A DNA stretch of 38,783 bases from Acidimicrobiia bacterium (GCA_022826045.1 JAJDVQ010000067.1:1-38783); one strand, 5' to 3'. Positions 9,151-17,627 are shown, counted from the stretch's first letter. Numbers and translations are program-made. The notes: a model not told the origin generated them from the sequence alone.

Positions 9151-11249
9151 GCACAGGGCGGGTCATCGGGGTCATCGACCCTTTCACCAATGGCGCGTCG
9201 GGCACTGCGCTGCTGCCGGGCTCCAAGAGCATCACGAACCGGGCGGTGCTGTGCGCAGCCCTGGCGACCGGACGCAGCACGCTCGACGGTGTCCTGTTCG
9301 CGGACGACACCGACGCAATGATCGAAGCGGTCACCGCGCTCGGCGCGGTGGTGCGGGTCAATCGCGGCAAGCGACGGCTCGTGATCGACGGCGTCGGCGG
9401 TCGGCAGCCGGAACCGGTTGGCGCTGCCCGAAGCGCCGCAGGCGCGCGGAAGACGGTGCATGCGCGGTCGTCGGGCACGACGGCCCGCTTCATCCTGCCT
9501 GTGGTCGCGGCGCTCGGCGGTCGCTGGCTGCTCGACGGCGACCCTCAGCTGCGAGCGCGCCCGCAGGATGACCTGCTCGCGGCGCAGCGCTCGCTGGGCG
9601 CCAAGGTGCGCGAGCTCGGCGAGCACGGCTGCCTGCCGATCGAAGTGTCGTCGGCGCGCGACGACGGTGCGGAGGCGATGCTGTGCCATATCCGGATCCG
9701 GGCCGATGCCTCCAGCCAGTACGCCAGCGGCCTGCTGCTTGCGGGCCCTCTGCGCGGCGGCATTCATGTCGAGATCGATTCCGAATTCGACGCCGTCAGC
9801 CGGCCCTACATCGACATGACGGTGGCGGTCATGGAGGCCTTCGGCGCGATCGTGACCGTCCCGAGCGAGAACCGCTTTGTGGTGACCGAAGGCAGCTACC
9901 GGGCCACCGATTACGTGATCGAGCCCGATGCCTCTGCCGCGAGCTATGTCTGGGCCGCAGCTGCGATGTGCGGCGGCACTGTGCGCGTGGAAGGACTCGG
10001 CAGCCACAGCATCCAGGGCGACGTGCGCTTCGCGGAGGTGCTCGGCGAGATGGGAGCTGATGTCACCGTCGCAGACGATTCGATTTCGGTCGGCGCCCCG
10101 CCGAGCGGAACGCTGCACGCTGGCTCGTTCGACCTGCGCGACTTCTCCGACACGGCACAGACGCTGGCGGCGGTGGCTGCGTTCGCCGACGGCACGACCT
10201 CCATCGAAGGCATCGGCTTCATCCGCCGCAAGGAAACCGATCGCATCGGCAACACGGCGACCGAGCTCGCCAAGCGCGGCGTCGACGCCGAGGCCGAGCC
10301 CGACGGAATCATCGTCCGTGCCAATTCCTTCGGGCTGCGCGCCGGACTGGTCGACTGTCACGGCGACCACCGCATGGCGATGGCAATGTCGCTGATGGGC
10401 CTGCGCGTCGCCGGGATCGACATCGACGATCCCGACTGCGTCGCCAAGACGTTCCCCGACTTCTTCGATGTGCTCGAAGCGCTCCGCGGCTCGCCGGAGC
10501 TGACCTCGGAAGCCCAAGTGCCGGTCGTCGCCATTGACGGTCCGGCCGCGTCGGGCAAATCCAGCGTGGCTCGAGCAGTAGCCAGCGAACTCCAGATGGA
10601 CTATCTCGACACTGGCGCGATGTACCGGGCGGTGGCGTGGGCGGCCTTGGGGGCAGGAGTCGATGTCGGCGACGTCGCGGCAGTGGGGAAGATTGCGCGC
10701 AACGCGGATATCGCGATCTCCAGCGTGAGCGGCGCTCAGCAGGTGACCGTCGACGGTGTCGATGCCACGGCGGCGATCCGCAGCGCAGAGGTGGATCGCA
10801 GTGTCAGCGTGGTGGCGGCCAACCCGCAGGTGCGGTGGGTGCTGACCCGACGCCAGCGTGATTGGGCGAACCGCGTGGGCGGGGGAGTGATGGAGGGCCG
10901 TGACATCGGCAGCGTGGTGTTTCCCGACGCTGTTGTGAAGGTATTCCTCACCGCTGCGCCCGCTGAGCGGGCCCGCCGCCGCCTCGCCCAGCAGGCTGAC
11001 TCGCTTGACAGAGCAGGCGAGGCGAGCCATGGCGACGGCGCAGTCGCAGCGCTGGCTGCGGAGCTGAGCGAGCGGGATCGGCTCGATTCGGGACGGGCTG
11101 ACTCGCCGCTGCGTGTGGCGCATCGAGCGGTCATCGTCGACACGAGCGAGCTGTCTCAGGATGAGGCCGTCGAGATCATCGCTGCGATGTACCGCCGAGC
11201 AGCGGGGAGCGAGGGCTCGATCCGTCCCCGCGTGCTCCAAGGCCGATGA
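9147..11249 (+). CDS. aroA-cmk: bifunctional EPSP synthase / cytidylate kinase
   Basis: This 700-residue fusion links two normally separate enzymes. Residues 1 to about 450 are 3-phosphoshikimate 1-carboxyvinyltransferase: LLPGSKSITNRAVL binds substrate, SGTTARFILP follows, then DASSQYASGLLLAGPLRGG and the C-terminal GDHRMAMAMSLMGLR. From about 455 the chain becomes cytidylate kinase, with the P-loop IDGPAASGKSSVAR near 464-471, then DYLDTGAMYRAVAW, MEGRDIGSVVFPDA and a lid with Arg-rich AERARRRLAQQ. There is no stop or start codon between them. EPSP synthase makes the shikimate-pathway intermediate; Cmk phosphorylates CMP/dCMP. Such fusions are annotated in some other bacteria. ATGA overlaps both upstream (tyrA) and downstream (plsC) show strict coupling. 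Confidence 0.95.
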   Translation: MSTGRVIGVIDPFTNGASGTALLPGSKSITNRAVLCAALATGRSTLDGVLFADDTDAMIEAVTALGAVVRVNRGKRRLVIDGVGGRQPEPVGAARSAAGARKTVHARSSGTTARFILPVVAALGGRWLLDGDPQLRARPQDDLLAAQRSLGAKVRELGEHGCLPIEVSSARDDGAEAMLCHIRIRADASSQYASGLLLAGPLRGGIHVEIDSEFDAVSRPYIDMTVAVMEAFGAIVTVPSENRFVVTEGSYRATDYVIEPDASAASYVWAAAAMCGGTVRVEGLGSHSIQGDVRFAEVLGEMGADVTVADDSISVGAPPSGTLHAGSFDLRDFSDTAQTLAAVAAFADGTTSIEGIGFIRRKETDRIGNTATELAKRGVDAEAEPDGIIVRANSFGLRAGLVDCHGDHRMAMAMSLMGLRVAGIDIDDPDCVAKTFPDFFDVLEALRGSPELTSEAQVPVVAIDGPAASGKSSVARAVASELQMDYLDTGAMYRAVAWAALGAGVDVGDVAAVGKIARNADIAISSVSGAQQVTVDGVDATAAIRSAEVDRSVSVVAANPQVRWVLTRRQRDWANRVGGGVMEGRDIGSVVFPDAVVKVFLTAAPAERARRRLAQQADSLDRAGEASHGDGAVAALAAELSERDRLDSGRADSPLRVAHRAVIVDTSELSQDEAVEIIAAMYRRAAGSEGSIRPRVLQGR

Positions 11250-11941
11250 GCGGACCCGACGGGCCTGAGACCGACCTGCGCGACAGGCCGCTCAACATGG
11301 CGGTCTACAGGATCATGAAGTACGCGATCTGGGGTGTGTTCCGGGCGTGGAACCGCATCTCGGTTGATGGGCTGGCGAACCTGCCCGATGGCCCGTGCGT
11401 GTGGGTTCCCAACCATCGCAGCTATATCGACACGCCGATCCACGCGGCGATCCCTGCGCGGATGCGGGTGATGGGCAAGGACTCGATGTGGAAGTACCGC
11501 TTTCCGGGCTGGCTGTTCACGACGATCGGCTGCTTCCCGGTGAACCGCGACGCGCCTGATCGAGCGGCGTTGCGCACGGCGCTGGATGCGCTGACCCACG
11601 GCGACTGCCCGGTCGTGATGTTCGGCGAGGGCGAGCGCAAGGACGGCCCGCGGGTGCTGCCGCTGATGGACGGACCGGTGTACCTCGCAGCGCGCGCGCA
11701 GGTGCCGATCGTGCCGGTCGGCATCGGCGGCACTGCCGCAGCCATGCCCCGCGGCGCCAAGTTCATGTACCCCCGCCGCATCAAGTTCATCATCGGCGAG
11801 CCGATGGACCCGCCGCCGCTGGGACCCAGCGGCCGGGCGTCACGACGAGCGATACGCGAACTCACCGAAGAGTTGCGCGAGCGCATCCAGGCCCTCTACG
11901 ACCAGGCCCAAGCCGACGTCGGCACCCCCAACGTCCACTGA
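11246..11941 (+). CDS. plsC: 1-acyl-sn-glycerol-3-phosphate acyltransferase
   Basis: PlsC-type enzymes acylate lysophosphatidic acid to phosphatidic acid at the membrane in phospholipid synthesis. The 231-residue product carries the catalytic NHxxxxD motif as NHRSYID (residues 56-62), a substrate-binding block FGEGERKDGP that stands in for the more usual FPEGTRS, and VPIVPVGIGGT further on. There is a weak amphipathic N-terminus rather than a clear membrane helix. The start ATG overlaps the cmk stop, and the cmk-plsC pairing is common in Actinobacteria near der. The EGER variant is seen in some actinobacterial members, so I keep the call at family level with high confidence. Confidence 0.9.
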   Translation: MSGPDGPETDLRDRPLNMAVYRIMKYAIWGVFRAWNRISVDGLANLPDGPCVWVPNHRSYIDTPIHAAIPARMRVMGKDSMWKYRFPGWLFTTIGCFPVNRDAPDRAALRTALDALTHGDCPVVMFGEGERKDGPRVLPLMDGPVYLAARAQVPIVPVGIGGTAAAMPRGAKFMYPRRIKFIIGEPMDPPPLGPSGRASRRAIRELTEELRERIQALYDQAQADVGTPNVH

Positions 11942-11973
11942 GGCCGGCACACTCGGCGCTCAGAGTCTGGGGT

Positions 11974-11991
11974 GGCACTGGACGCAGTGCC
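11974..11991 (+). terminator. hairpin after plsC
   Basis: GGCACT (11974-11979) and AGTGCC (11986-11991) form a perfect 6-base stem with a 6-base loop, 33 bases after the plsC stop at the end of the tyrA-aroA/cmk-plsC operon. No T-tract follows, so a terminator role is only suggested by position. Confidence 0.35.
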
Positions 11992-12138
11992 TGCTGACCT
12001 CGTCGCGACGCGGGTGCGGCCGACACGCCAGAGGGCGGCCGTTCCTGGGTCCACGAATACACTGGACCGCGGAGCGGGACTGCGTCGCTGCCGTTTGGGC
12101 GGTGGCACGGTCAACGAATCACCATATCGTCTGAACAT

Positions 12139-12417
12139 CTGTATCCGGTCGCCATCGAAGCGCGAAGCGGCTATCGGCTGTGGGTCCGTTTCGACGACGG
12201 TGTCGAGGGCGAGATCGACCTCTCGCAGCGAGCCGGCCGCGGCGTCTTCAGCATCTGGGACGACGAGGGCGTGTTCGAGTACGCGGGACACGAGATTCAG
12301 GTCTCCATCACCGAGCGACGAACCGCCCGCCGTAATCGAGCCGCTGTAGACCCGGCGTCCACAACGTCAGGCAGCCGCATGGCCGCACGCCGCAGGAACC
12401 CCCATCCCCCAGGCTGA
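12139..12417 (+). pseudogene. DUF2442-like remnant
   Basis: A 93-codon open stretch reads LYPVAIEARSGYRLWVRFDD, then GVEGEIDLSQRAGRGVFSIW, which matches the conserved first half of DUF2442 proteins, small proteins often found beside DUF4160 toxin-like partners. Two features point to decay. There is no ATG, GTG or TTG at the expected beginning: the codon at the usual Met is CTG (12139), and the frame upstream back to a stop near 11997 has no standard start either. After DEGVFEYAG the chain departs from the family's usual ending and becomes Arg/Pro-rich to the TGA at 12415-12417. No partner gene is present. A CTG-initiated functional protein is possible but unlikely. Confidence 0.5.
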
Positions 12418-12460
12418 GCGCCAGCCCGACGGTAGGGCGGTGCCATCGAATCAAGCAGGA

Positions 12461-13621
12461 TCAGATCTCATTGAGTCGGACGAATTCTCCGGCCGCGAAC
12501 TCGGCTTCGCCCTGTGCGATGGCGGCCGTCGTGTCCTCGTCAGCCAGGATGTCCAGCGTCTCGACGTGCGACTCGTACTCGGCTGGAGACGCGGTGAGGG
12601 TGGCGAGGACGTTGCTGGCGGCGGTGGTTCGGTCGGCGGCTGCGAGGCGGGCGTGGGGCGGGACGGCGAGGGTGGCTTGCACGGCGGATTCCATGGCGGT
12701 GAGCAGGTCGCGCAGTTCTCGGGGCGGGGGAAAGTACTCGTCCTCGTCGGTGATGGTGACTTCGGTAGTGCCTTCGGTTGCGGCCATGCGGGCGATCACG
12801 GCGTCTACGAGCTCTTCGGGGGCCGATGCGCCGGCGGTGACGCCGACGGTGCCGTACAGGTCGTCGGGCAGTTCCGCGGCGGCGTTCACTCGCAGCACGC
12901 GGGCACAGCCAGACTCGGCGGCAACCTTGGCCAACGCCATGGTGTTCGACGAGTTCGCTGAGCCGATGACGACCACGGCGTCACAGGCCGCGGCGATCTC
13001 GGCCAGTGCGCTTTGCCGATTGGTCGTGGCGAAGCACAAGTCGGAGCGACCCGGCATCCAGACGTCGCCGAAGCGGTCCTTCGCGGCTTCGGCCACGTCG
13101 GACCAGTCGCGGTGGCTGAGCGTGGTCTGGGCCAGCACAGCCACGGGTGCGTCGGTGTCGTCGAGCAAGTCGACATCGGCAGGTTCCGACACCAGCGAAA
13201 TCGACTCGGGCGCCACCGCCATGGTGCCGACGGCTTCGTCGTGACCCTCGTGACCCACGTAGACCACCCGGAAGCCCTTGCCCGCACGCACGCGAACTTC
13301 GTGGTGCACCTTGGTGACCAGCGGGCAGACGGCATCCACGACGTAGCCGCCGCGCCGGCGGGCCTCGGCGACGACCTCGGGCGCCGATCCGTGTGCAGAC
13401 AGCATGAGCGGCCGACCCGCCGGCACCTCGGCCACGTCGTCGACGAACACCACGCCGAGCCGCTCGAAGCGATCCACCACGAGGCGGTTGTGGACGATCT
13501 CGTGGTAGCAGTACACCGGCGGCGGGAACGAGCGGACGAGCCAGGCGAGCGCCTTGATGGCCATCTCGACGCCGGCGCAGAAGCCACGAGGCGCAGCCAG
13601 CAGCACCCGGTCCACAGCCAC
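12461..13621 (-). CDS. ispH: 4-hydroxy-3-methylbut-2-enyl diphosphate reductase with Phd-like C-terminal tail
   Basis: IspH (LytB) is the last enzyme of the MEP isoprenoid pathway, reducing HMBPP to IPP and DMAPP with a [4Fe-4S] cluster. The cluster cysteines lie in APRGFCAGV, DAVCPLVTKVH and SDLCFATTNRQ. EIVHN, SAHGSAP and IGSANSSNTMAL are further signatures. The IspH core ends around EDEYFPPPRELRDLL at about residue 307, the usual length. The frame then continues for 79 more residues. Its last 50 (SPAEYESHVETLDILADEDT, then IAQGEAEFAAGEFVRLNEI) resemble the C-terminal half of a Phd/YefM-type antitoxin. I chose the GTG at 13621; a second GTG at 13615 is equally possible. The gene is divergent from the DUF512 gene across 45 bases. 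Confidence 0.93.
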   Translation of the reverse strand: MAVDRVLLAAPRGFCAGVEMAIKALAWLVRSFPPPVYCYHEIVHNRLVVDRFERLGVVFVDDVAEVPAGRPLMLSAHGSAPEVVAEARRRGGYVVDAVCPLVTKVHHEVRVRAGKGFRVVYVGHEGHDEAVGTMAVAPESISLVSEPADVDLLDDTDAPVAVLAQTTLSHRDWSDVAEAAKDRFGDVWMPGRSDLCFATTNRQSALAEIAAACDAVVVIGSANSSNTMALAKVAAESGCARVLRVNAAAELPDDLYGTVGVTAGASAPEELVDAVIARMAATEGTTEVTITDEDEYFPPPRELRDLLTAMESAVQATLAVPPHARLAAADRTTAASNVLATLTASPAEYESHVETLDILADEDTTAAIAQGEAEFAAGEFVRLNEI

Positions 13622-13666
13622 GGCTGTGACGCTACCGACGCCGTGACAGCTTCCTATCCTGAGGTC

Positions 13667-15331
13667 ATGTCCCGGCCGGTTGTGGTGGCGGTGGAGCCCG
13701 GCTCGGCGGCCGAGATCGCCGGGCTGGCCCCCGGCGACGAGGTGGTGTCGATCTCCGGCGTCACCCCGACCGACGTGATCGCCTGGCAGCTGCTGGTCGA
13801 TGAGGCCGATCCCACGCTGGCAGTGCTGCGCGACGGGCACGAGATTGCCATCGACATACCCAAGGACGCCGGCGTCCCGCTCGGCGCCGAGGTGCATGCC
13901 GCGATCTTCGACCGGGTGCAGACCTGCGACAACCACTGCGAGTTCTGCTTCATCTACCAGCTGCCGCCGGGGCTTCGCCGGAGCCTCTATCTCAAGGACG
14001 ACGACTACCGGCTGTCGTTCCTGTACGGGAATTTCACGACGCTGACCCGCTTCACCGAGCTGGACCTCGAACGCGTGCTCGACGAGCGGCTGTCGCCGCT
14101 GTACGTGTCGATCCATGCCACTGATCCCGAAGTGCGGGCCCGGATGCTGCGCAACCCGCGTGGCGCGACGAGCTTGCGATGGCTGAGCGCGTTGCTCGAC
14201 GGGGGCATCGAGGTGCACGGTCAGGTCGTGGTGTGCCCTGGCGTGAACGACGGGGCTGTACTGGCCGACACGCTGGCAGGCGTGCTGGATCGATTCGCGT
14301 CGCTGGCAACGCTGGCGGTGGTGCCGCTCGGGGTCAGCTCCCACCAGCGAGAGCCGGCCATGCGCCCGCACACTGCCGCGGAAGCCGCGGCTGTCGTGGA
14401 CCTGTGCGAGGAGTGGCAGCGACGCTTCAACGATGTGCTGGGCCGCCGGTTGGTGTTTGCCGCCGACGAGTACTACCTGCTGGCGGGCCGACCGTTTCCC
14501 GCAGCAGAGACCTACGGCGACTTCCCGATGCACGAGGACGGCATCGGCATGGCGCAGGCGTTCTCCCAGGAGTTCTGGGCGGCCGGTGAACCCTTGGACG
14601 GCGGCAGCAGCGGATTCGACGGGGGCAATACCGGTTCTGACGGGGTCGTCAAGCAACGTGCACCAGCCGCCGGTTTCTTCTCGTGGGTCGACGGAGCACC
14701 GGCGCAGGGCTACCGGGCCGTGCGAGTTCCCGGGCATGGCGCGAACCGCAGCGGCGAGATCGACCTCGACGGGCTGCCGCTCAGTTCCGCACTGACTCCG
14801 AGGTCAACGCTGGCGCCGACGCCGGTGGCGGTGACGCTGCCGGCATCGCCCTGTCGGGATCCTTCCCGAGCGATCCGCCCGGCTGAGGGTGAGAGCGCTC
14901 CGCAGCCCATCGGGATCCTGACGGGCGCCTACGGGGCTGCCGTGCTGGCGCCGCTGGTGAAACAGTGGCAGGCAGCTTCCGTGTCCCAACAGGACAGCAA
15001 GCACAGGAGCGTTCCGCAGACACGGGTCATCGAGGTGCCCAACCACTTCTTCGGCGGCAACATCGGCGTGACCGGCTTGCTCGCCGGTGTCGACATCGCC
15101 GCCGCGTTGGCTGCTGAGCCGGTCACACATCGCTACCTGCTGGCCGACGTCTGCCTGTCGGGCGGAAAGTTTCTCGACGGCATGACACCCGCCGAACTGC
15201 CGCGGCCAGTCGAGATCGTCCCGACGAACGGCAGCGCCCTGCGGGAGCTGCTCGATGCTGCCGCCGCAGCACCGCCCGCTGCGGCACCTCCGGGCGGCAC
15301 TGCATCGCACACAGCAGGTATCCCGCAATGA
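13667..15331 (+). CDS. DUF512 family protein: PDZ domain plus radical SAM
   Basis: The 554-residue product starts with a PDZ-like segment (VEPGSAAEIAGLAPGDEVVS), followed by a radical-SAM-type cluster CDNHCEFCF with Cys87, Cys91 and Cys94 in CxxxCxxC spacing. The rest matches the DUF512 family: IYQLPPGLRRSLYLKDDDYR, LSFLYGNFTTLT, the strand PLYVSIHATDPEVRARML and, near the end, VPNHFFGGNIGVTGLL and YLLADVCLSGGKFLDG. Its reaction is unknown to me. It is commonly found next to der, as here. An insertion of about 100 low-complexity residues between about 310 and 410 makes it longer than many homologues. The start ATG has only GAGG 2 bases upstream, so translation may depend on a short leader. 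The stop overlaps der. Confidence 0.88.
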   Translation: MSRPVVVAVEPGSAAEIAGLAPGDEVVSISGVTPTDVIAWQLLVDEADPTLAVLRDGHEIAIDIPKDAGVPLGAEVHAAIFDRVQTCDNHCEFCFIYQLPPGLRRSLYLKDDDYRLSFLYGNFTTLTRFTELDLERVLDERLSPLYVSIHATDPEVRARMLRNPRGATSLRWLSALLDGGIEVHGQVVVCPGVNDGAVLADTLAGVLDRFASLATLAVVPLGVSSHQREPAMRPHTAAEAAAVVDLCEEWQRRFNDVLGRRLVFAADEYYLLAGRPFPAAETYGDFPMHEDGIGMAQAFSQEFWAAGEPLDGGSSGFDGGNTGSDGVVKQRAPAAGFFSWVDGAPAQGYRAVRVPGHGANRSGEIDLDGLPLSSALTPRSTLAPTPVAVTLPASPCRDPSRAIRPAEGESAPQPIGILTGAYGAAVLAPLVKQWQAASVSQQDSKHRSVPQTRVIEVPNHFFGGNIGVTGLLAGVDIAAALAAEPVTHRYLLADVCLSGGKFLDGMTPAELPRPVEIVPTNGSALRELLDAAAAAPPAAAPPGGTASHTAGIPQ

Positions 15332-16680
15332 GCGCCGAACTGCCTGTCGTCGGCATCGTGGGCCGGCCGAACGTCGGCAAGTCCACGCTGTTCAACCGAC
15401 TCGTCGGACGCCGCGAGGCGGTGGTTGCGCCCGAGCCCGGCGTGACGCGCGACCGCAAGGCAGCCGAGGCCGCCTGGCGAGGGCACAAGTTCCTTGTGGT
15501 GGATACCGGCGGGTGGTCCCCAGACGGCGACACGCTCGACGGCAAGGTGTCCTCCCAGAGCGAACGGGCCATGGCCGACGCTGACATGCTGCTGCTGGTA
15601 GTCGACCTCACCGTCGGCATTACCGAACCTGACGCACGCATCGCCGCGATGCTGCGGCGCAGCGGCAGGCCCACCTTGGTGGTCGCCAACAAGGCAGACA
15701 GCGGTACCCGTGATGACGGTCGGTGGGAGTTCAACCGCCTCGGTCTCGGCGAGGCCTGGGCGGTGTCTGCCCTCCACGGCCGCAACGTCGGCGATGTGCT
15801 CGATCATGTGCTGGAACTGCTCGAGCCTGACACAGGCGAGGCTCTCGCAGAGGCGCCAGATCCGGACGGCGACGAATCCATCAGCGGCGCCGAGGCCCCC
15901 GTCGAGGGCGAAGCGGCCGTGCCCGCAGTGGCCATCGTGGGCCGGCCCAATGTCGGCAAGTCTACGCTGTTCAACCGGCTCATCGGCAACGAACGGTCCG
16001 TTGTTCACGACCAGCCTGGCACGACTCGCGACACCATCGACACGCTCGTGGAAACCGAGGCGGGCCCGGTGCGGTTCATCGACACCGCAGGCATGCGCCG
16101 CAAGGCACGGGTCGACGCAGACACCGAGTACTACGCCAACCTGCGCGCCTTGCGGGCTATTGACGCCTGCGACGTGGCGCTGCTGATCATCGATGCCACG
16201 GTGGGCGTCACCGCTCAGGACCAGCGCCTCGCGGAGCGCATCGACGGCGCCGGGTGCCCGATCGTGGTGCTGCTCAACAAGTGGGAGACTCTCGATGCCG
16301 AGCAGCGTGAGGGCGTCCTCGGCGAACTCGCGCGCCGCTTGCACTTCGTGGGCGAGTCCCCAGTCCTGCGCATCAGCGCCCTGACCGGTCGGGGAATCCA
16401 TCGGCTCGTGCCGGCGATCGAGGCGGCCATGGAGGCCTACGAGTCGAGAGCGCCGACGGCCAAAGTGAACGAGATCGTCCAGCTAGCGCAGTCCGCACAG
16501 CCGGCACCGGGCGGGGCACGAGTGCTGTACGCCACCCAGGCCGCGACGCAGCCGCCGACGTTCACGCTGTTCGCCAACCGGGAGCTCCCGGCCACCTACC
16601 TGCGCTACCTCGAGCGCCGCCTGCGCGAGGAGTTGGGCCTCGCCAAGACGCCCCTCAAGCTGAGGGTGCGTCGGCGATGA
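15328..16680 (+). CDS. der: ribosome biogenesis GTPase Der (EngA)
   Basis: Der is an essential tandem GTPase that helps assemble the 50S ribosomal subunit. The 450-residue product has two complete G domains: first P-loop GRPNVGKSTLFNRLVG near residue 11, with VDTGGW and NKAD; second P-loop GRPNVGKSTLFNRLIG near residue 206, with DTAGMRRKARV and LNKWE. A C-terminal KH-like domain follows (PPTFTLFANRELPATYLRYL). The linker between the G domains is acidic (EAPDPDGDESISGAEA). The length is normal and both domains look catalytically intact. Its ATG overlaps the DUF512 stop and its TGA overlaps the next small gene. Confidence 0.97.
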   Translation: MSAELPVVGIVGRPNVGKSTLFNRLVGRREAVVAPEPGVTRDRKAAEAAWRGHKFLVVDTGGWSPDGDTLDGKVSSQSERAMADADMLLLVVDLTVGITEPDARIAAMLRRSGRPTLVVANKADSGTRDDGRWEFNRLGLGEAWAVSALHGRNVGDVLDHVLELLEPDTGEALAEAPDPDGDESISGAEAPVEGEAAVPAVAIVGRPNVGKSTLFNRLIGNERSVVHDQPGTTRDTIDTLVETEAGPVRFIDTAGMRRKARVDADTEYYANLRALRAIDACDVALLIIDATVGVTAQDQRLAERIDGAGCPIVVLLNKWETLDAEQREGVLGELARRLHFVGESPVLRISALTGRGIHRLVPAIEAAMEAYESRAPTAKVNEIVQLAQSAQPAPGGARVLYATQAATQPPTFTLFANRELPATYLRYLERRLREELGLAKTPLKLRVRRR

Positions 16681-16922
16681 GGCCGCTGTCGAGGCGGGGC
16701 GCGCCCTCGGCCGCTCAGCGGCAGAATCACCGCCCGCGTTCCGACGGTCCACTCCATCGGGGCATCCGTCGCAGCGGCGACAGCGACCAGCTCCAGCAGC
16801 GCCGTGCGAGCGCGCCGTGGCATTTCTGGCTGGTCGTCGTCATGGCGACCGTGTACTTGGGCTGGCGCGCCGTCGAGGGTGTCGTGTGGCTGGTTCAGTG
16901 GTTCGCTGGCGTGATCGGCTGA
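16677..16922 (+). CDS. small single-pass membrane protein downstream of der
   Basis: The 81-residue product starts at an ATG that overlaps the der stop (ATGA), the same coupling used through the operon, which is the main argument that it is real. Residues 1-45 are strongly basic (MRPLSRRGAPSAAQRQNHRP), and a hydrophobic helix follows (HFWLVVVMATVYLGWRAVEG, then VVWLVQWFAGVIG). That predicts an N-in single-pass or hairpin inner-membrane protein. I do not recognise a family or function. The tRNA-Pro gene follows 67 bases later. Confidence 0.65.
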   Translation: MRPLSRRGAPSAAQRQNHRPRSDGPLHRGIRRSGDSDQLQQRRASAPWHFWLVVVMATVYLGWRAVEGVVWLVQWFAGVIG

Positions 16923-16989
16923 GCGCTCGCCGCACAGCCGATCACGCAGAGCCGTCGATCTGGCCCAGCCGGTATCGTTCTCGCCTGAA

Positions 16990-17067
16990 CGGGCTGTGGC
17001 GCAGTCTGGTTAGCGCACTGGTCTGGGGGACCAGGGGTCGGAGGTTCAAATCCTCTCAGCCCGACCA
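16990..17067 (+). tRNA. tRNA-Pro, anticodon GGG
   Basis: A full cloverleaf can be drawn. The acceptor stem CGGGCTG (16990-16996) pairs with CAGCCCG (17057-17063), then come discriminator A and an encoded CCA (17065-17067). The anticodon stem CTGGT/ACCAG encloses the 7-base loop CTGGGGG, placing GGG at positions 34-36, so it reads CCC/CCU proline codons. The T arm is GGAGG-TTCAAAT-CCTCT with one G-U pair. The C1-G72 pair is typical of bacterial tRNA-Pro. Confidence 0.96.
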
Positions 17068-17156
17068 CAGCGGGGCCGTCATGGCACAGAACCTGCTCTC
17101 GAAGCAGTGTCATGATGTGCCCTGCAGCGACACACTGCCGGCGAAGGGGAGCGCTG

Positions 17157-17627
17157 ATGAGCGAGACGGCAACTGAACATCGCAAGCCCGAGATTTCGGT
17201 CGTGCAGGAACCAGGGCAGGTCACTGTCCGGGTGGACGGCGTGGTCGTGGCCGAGTCCAATTCGGCGCTGGTGCTGACCGAGGGACGGCTTCCGCCGCGC
17301 CACTACCTGCCCGTTTCAGACGTGAAGATGGAGCTGCTGCACCCGACTGTGCTGTCCACTCATTGACCGTGGAAGGGCGATGCCAGCTACTGGTCAGTAG
17401 CAGTCAACGGTCAGAGCTACGACGACGTCGTGTGGTCCTACCCCGATCCGATCGCCGAGATGGCCGAGATCGCCGGTCTGATGAGCTTCTACGCCGAGCG
17501 TGACGAGGTGGACCAGACCGTCAGCTCAGCGGCAGAGCCGATCAACCGAGGGTTGCGGCGAGCTCCAGCGCCTCGTCCCACGTCGGGTGGTTGGCCAGCA
17601 GGCGGCGGAATCGCACGAACGGCCTGA
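17157..17627 (+). pseudogene. DUF427 protein interrupted by in-frame TGA at the conserved Cys
   Basis: The ATG at 17157 has an excellent ribosome-binding site (AAGGGGAG, 17144-17151). The first 69 residues, with VTVRVDGVVVAESNSALVL and PPRHYLPVSDVKMELLHPT, match DUF427. A TGA follows at 17364-17366. In the same frame, without any shift, the family continues perfectly: PWKGDASYWSV, then VVWSYPDPIAEMAEIAGLMS and FYAE. Homologues read THCPYKGDA here, so the TGA replaces the conserved Cys codon (TGC or TGT). After FYAERDEVDQTV the frame runs without a family-like ending to 17627, overlapping the convergent reductase gene by about 86 bases. Most likely this is a pseudogene from a single TGC-to-TGA change. 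Selenocysteine recoding or a sequencing error are the alternatives. Confidence 0.7.

Noticed and set aside
11896..12291. Minus-strand ORF of 131 codons across the plsC end and the DUF2442 relic
   Set aside because: There is no domain, and the plus-strand frame in the same bases has a clear DUF2442 match.
13622..14737. N-terminal extension of the ispH frame
   Set aside because: It would overlap the DUF512 gene and adds nothing homologous; IspH homology starts at VDRVLLAAPRGFCAG.
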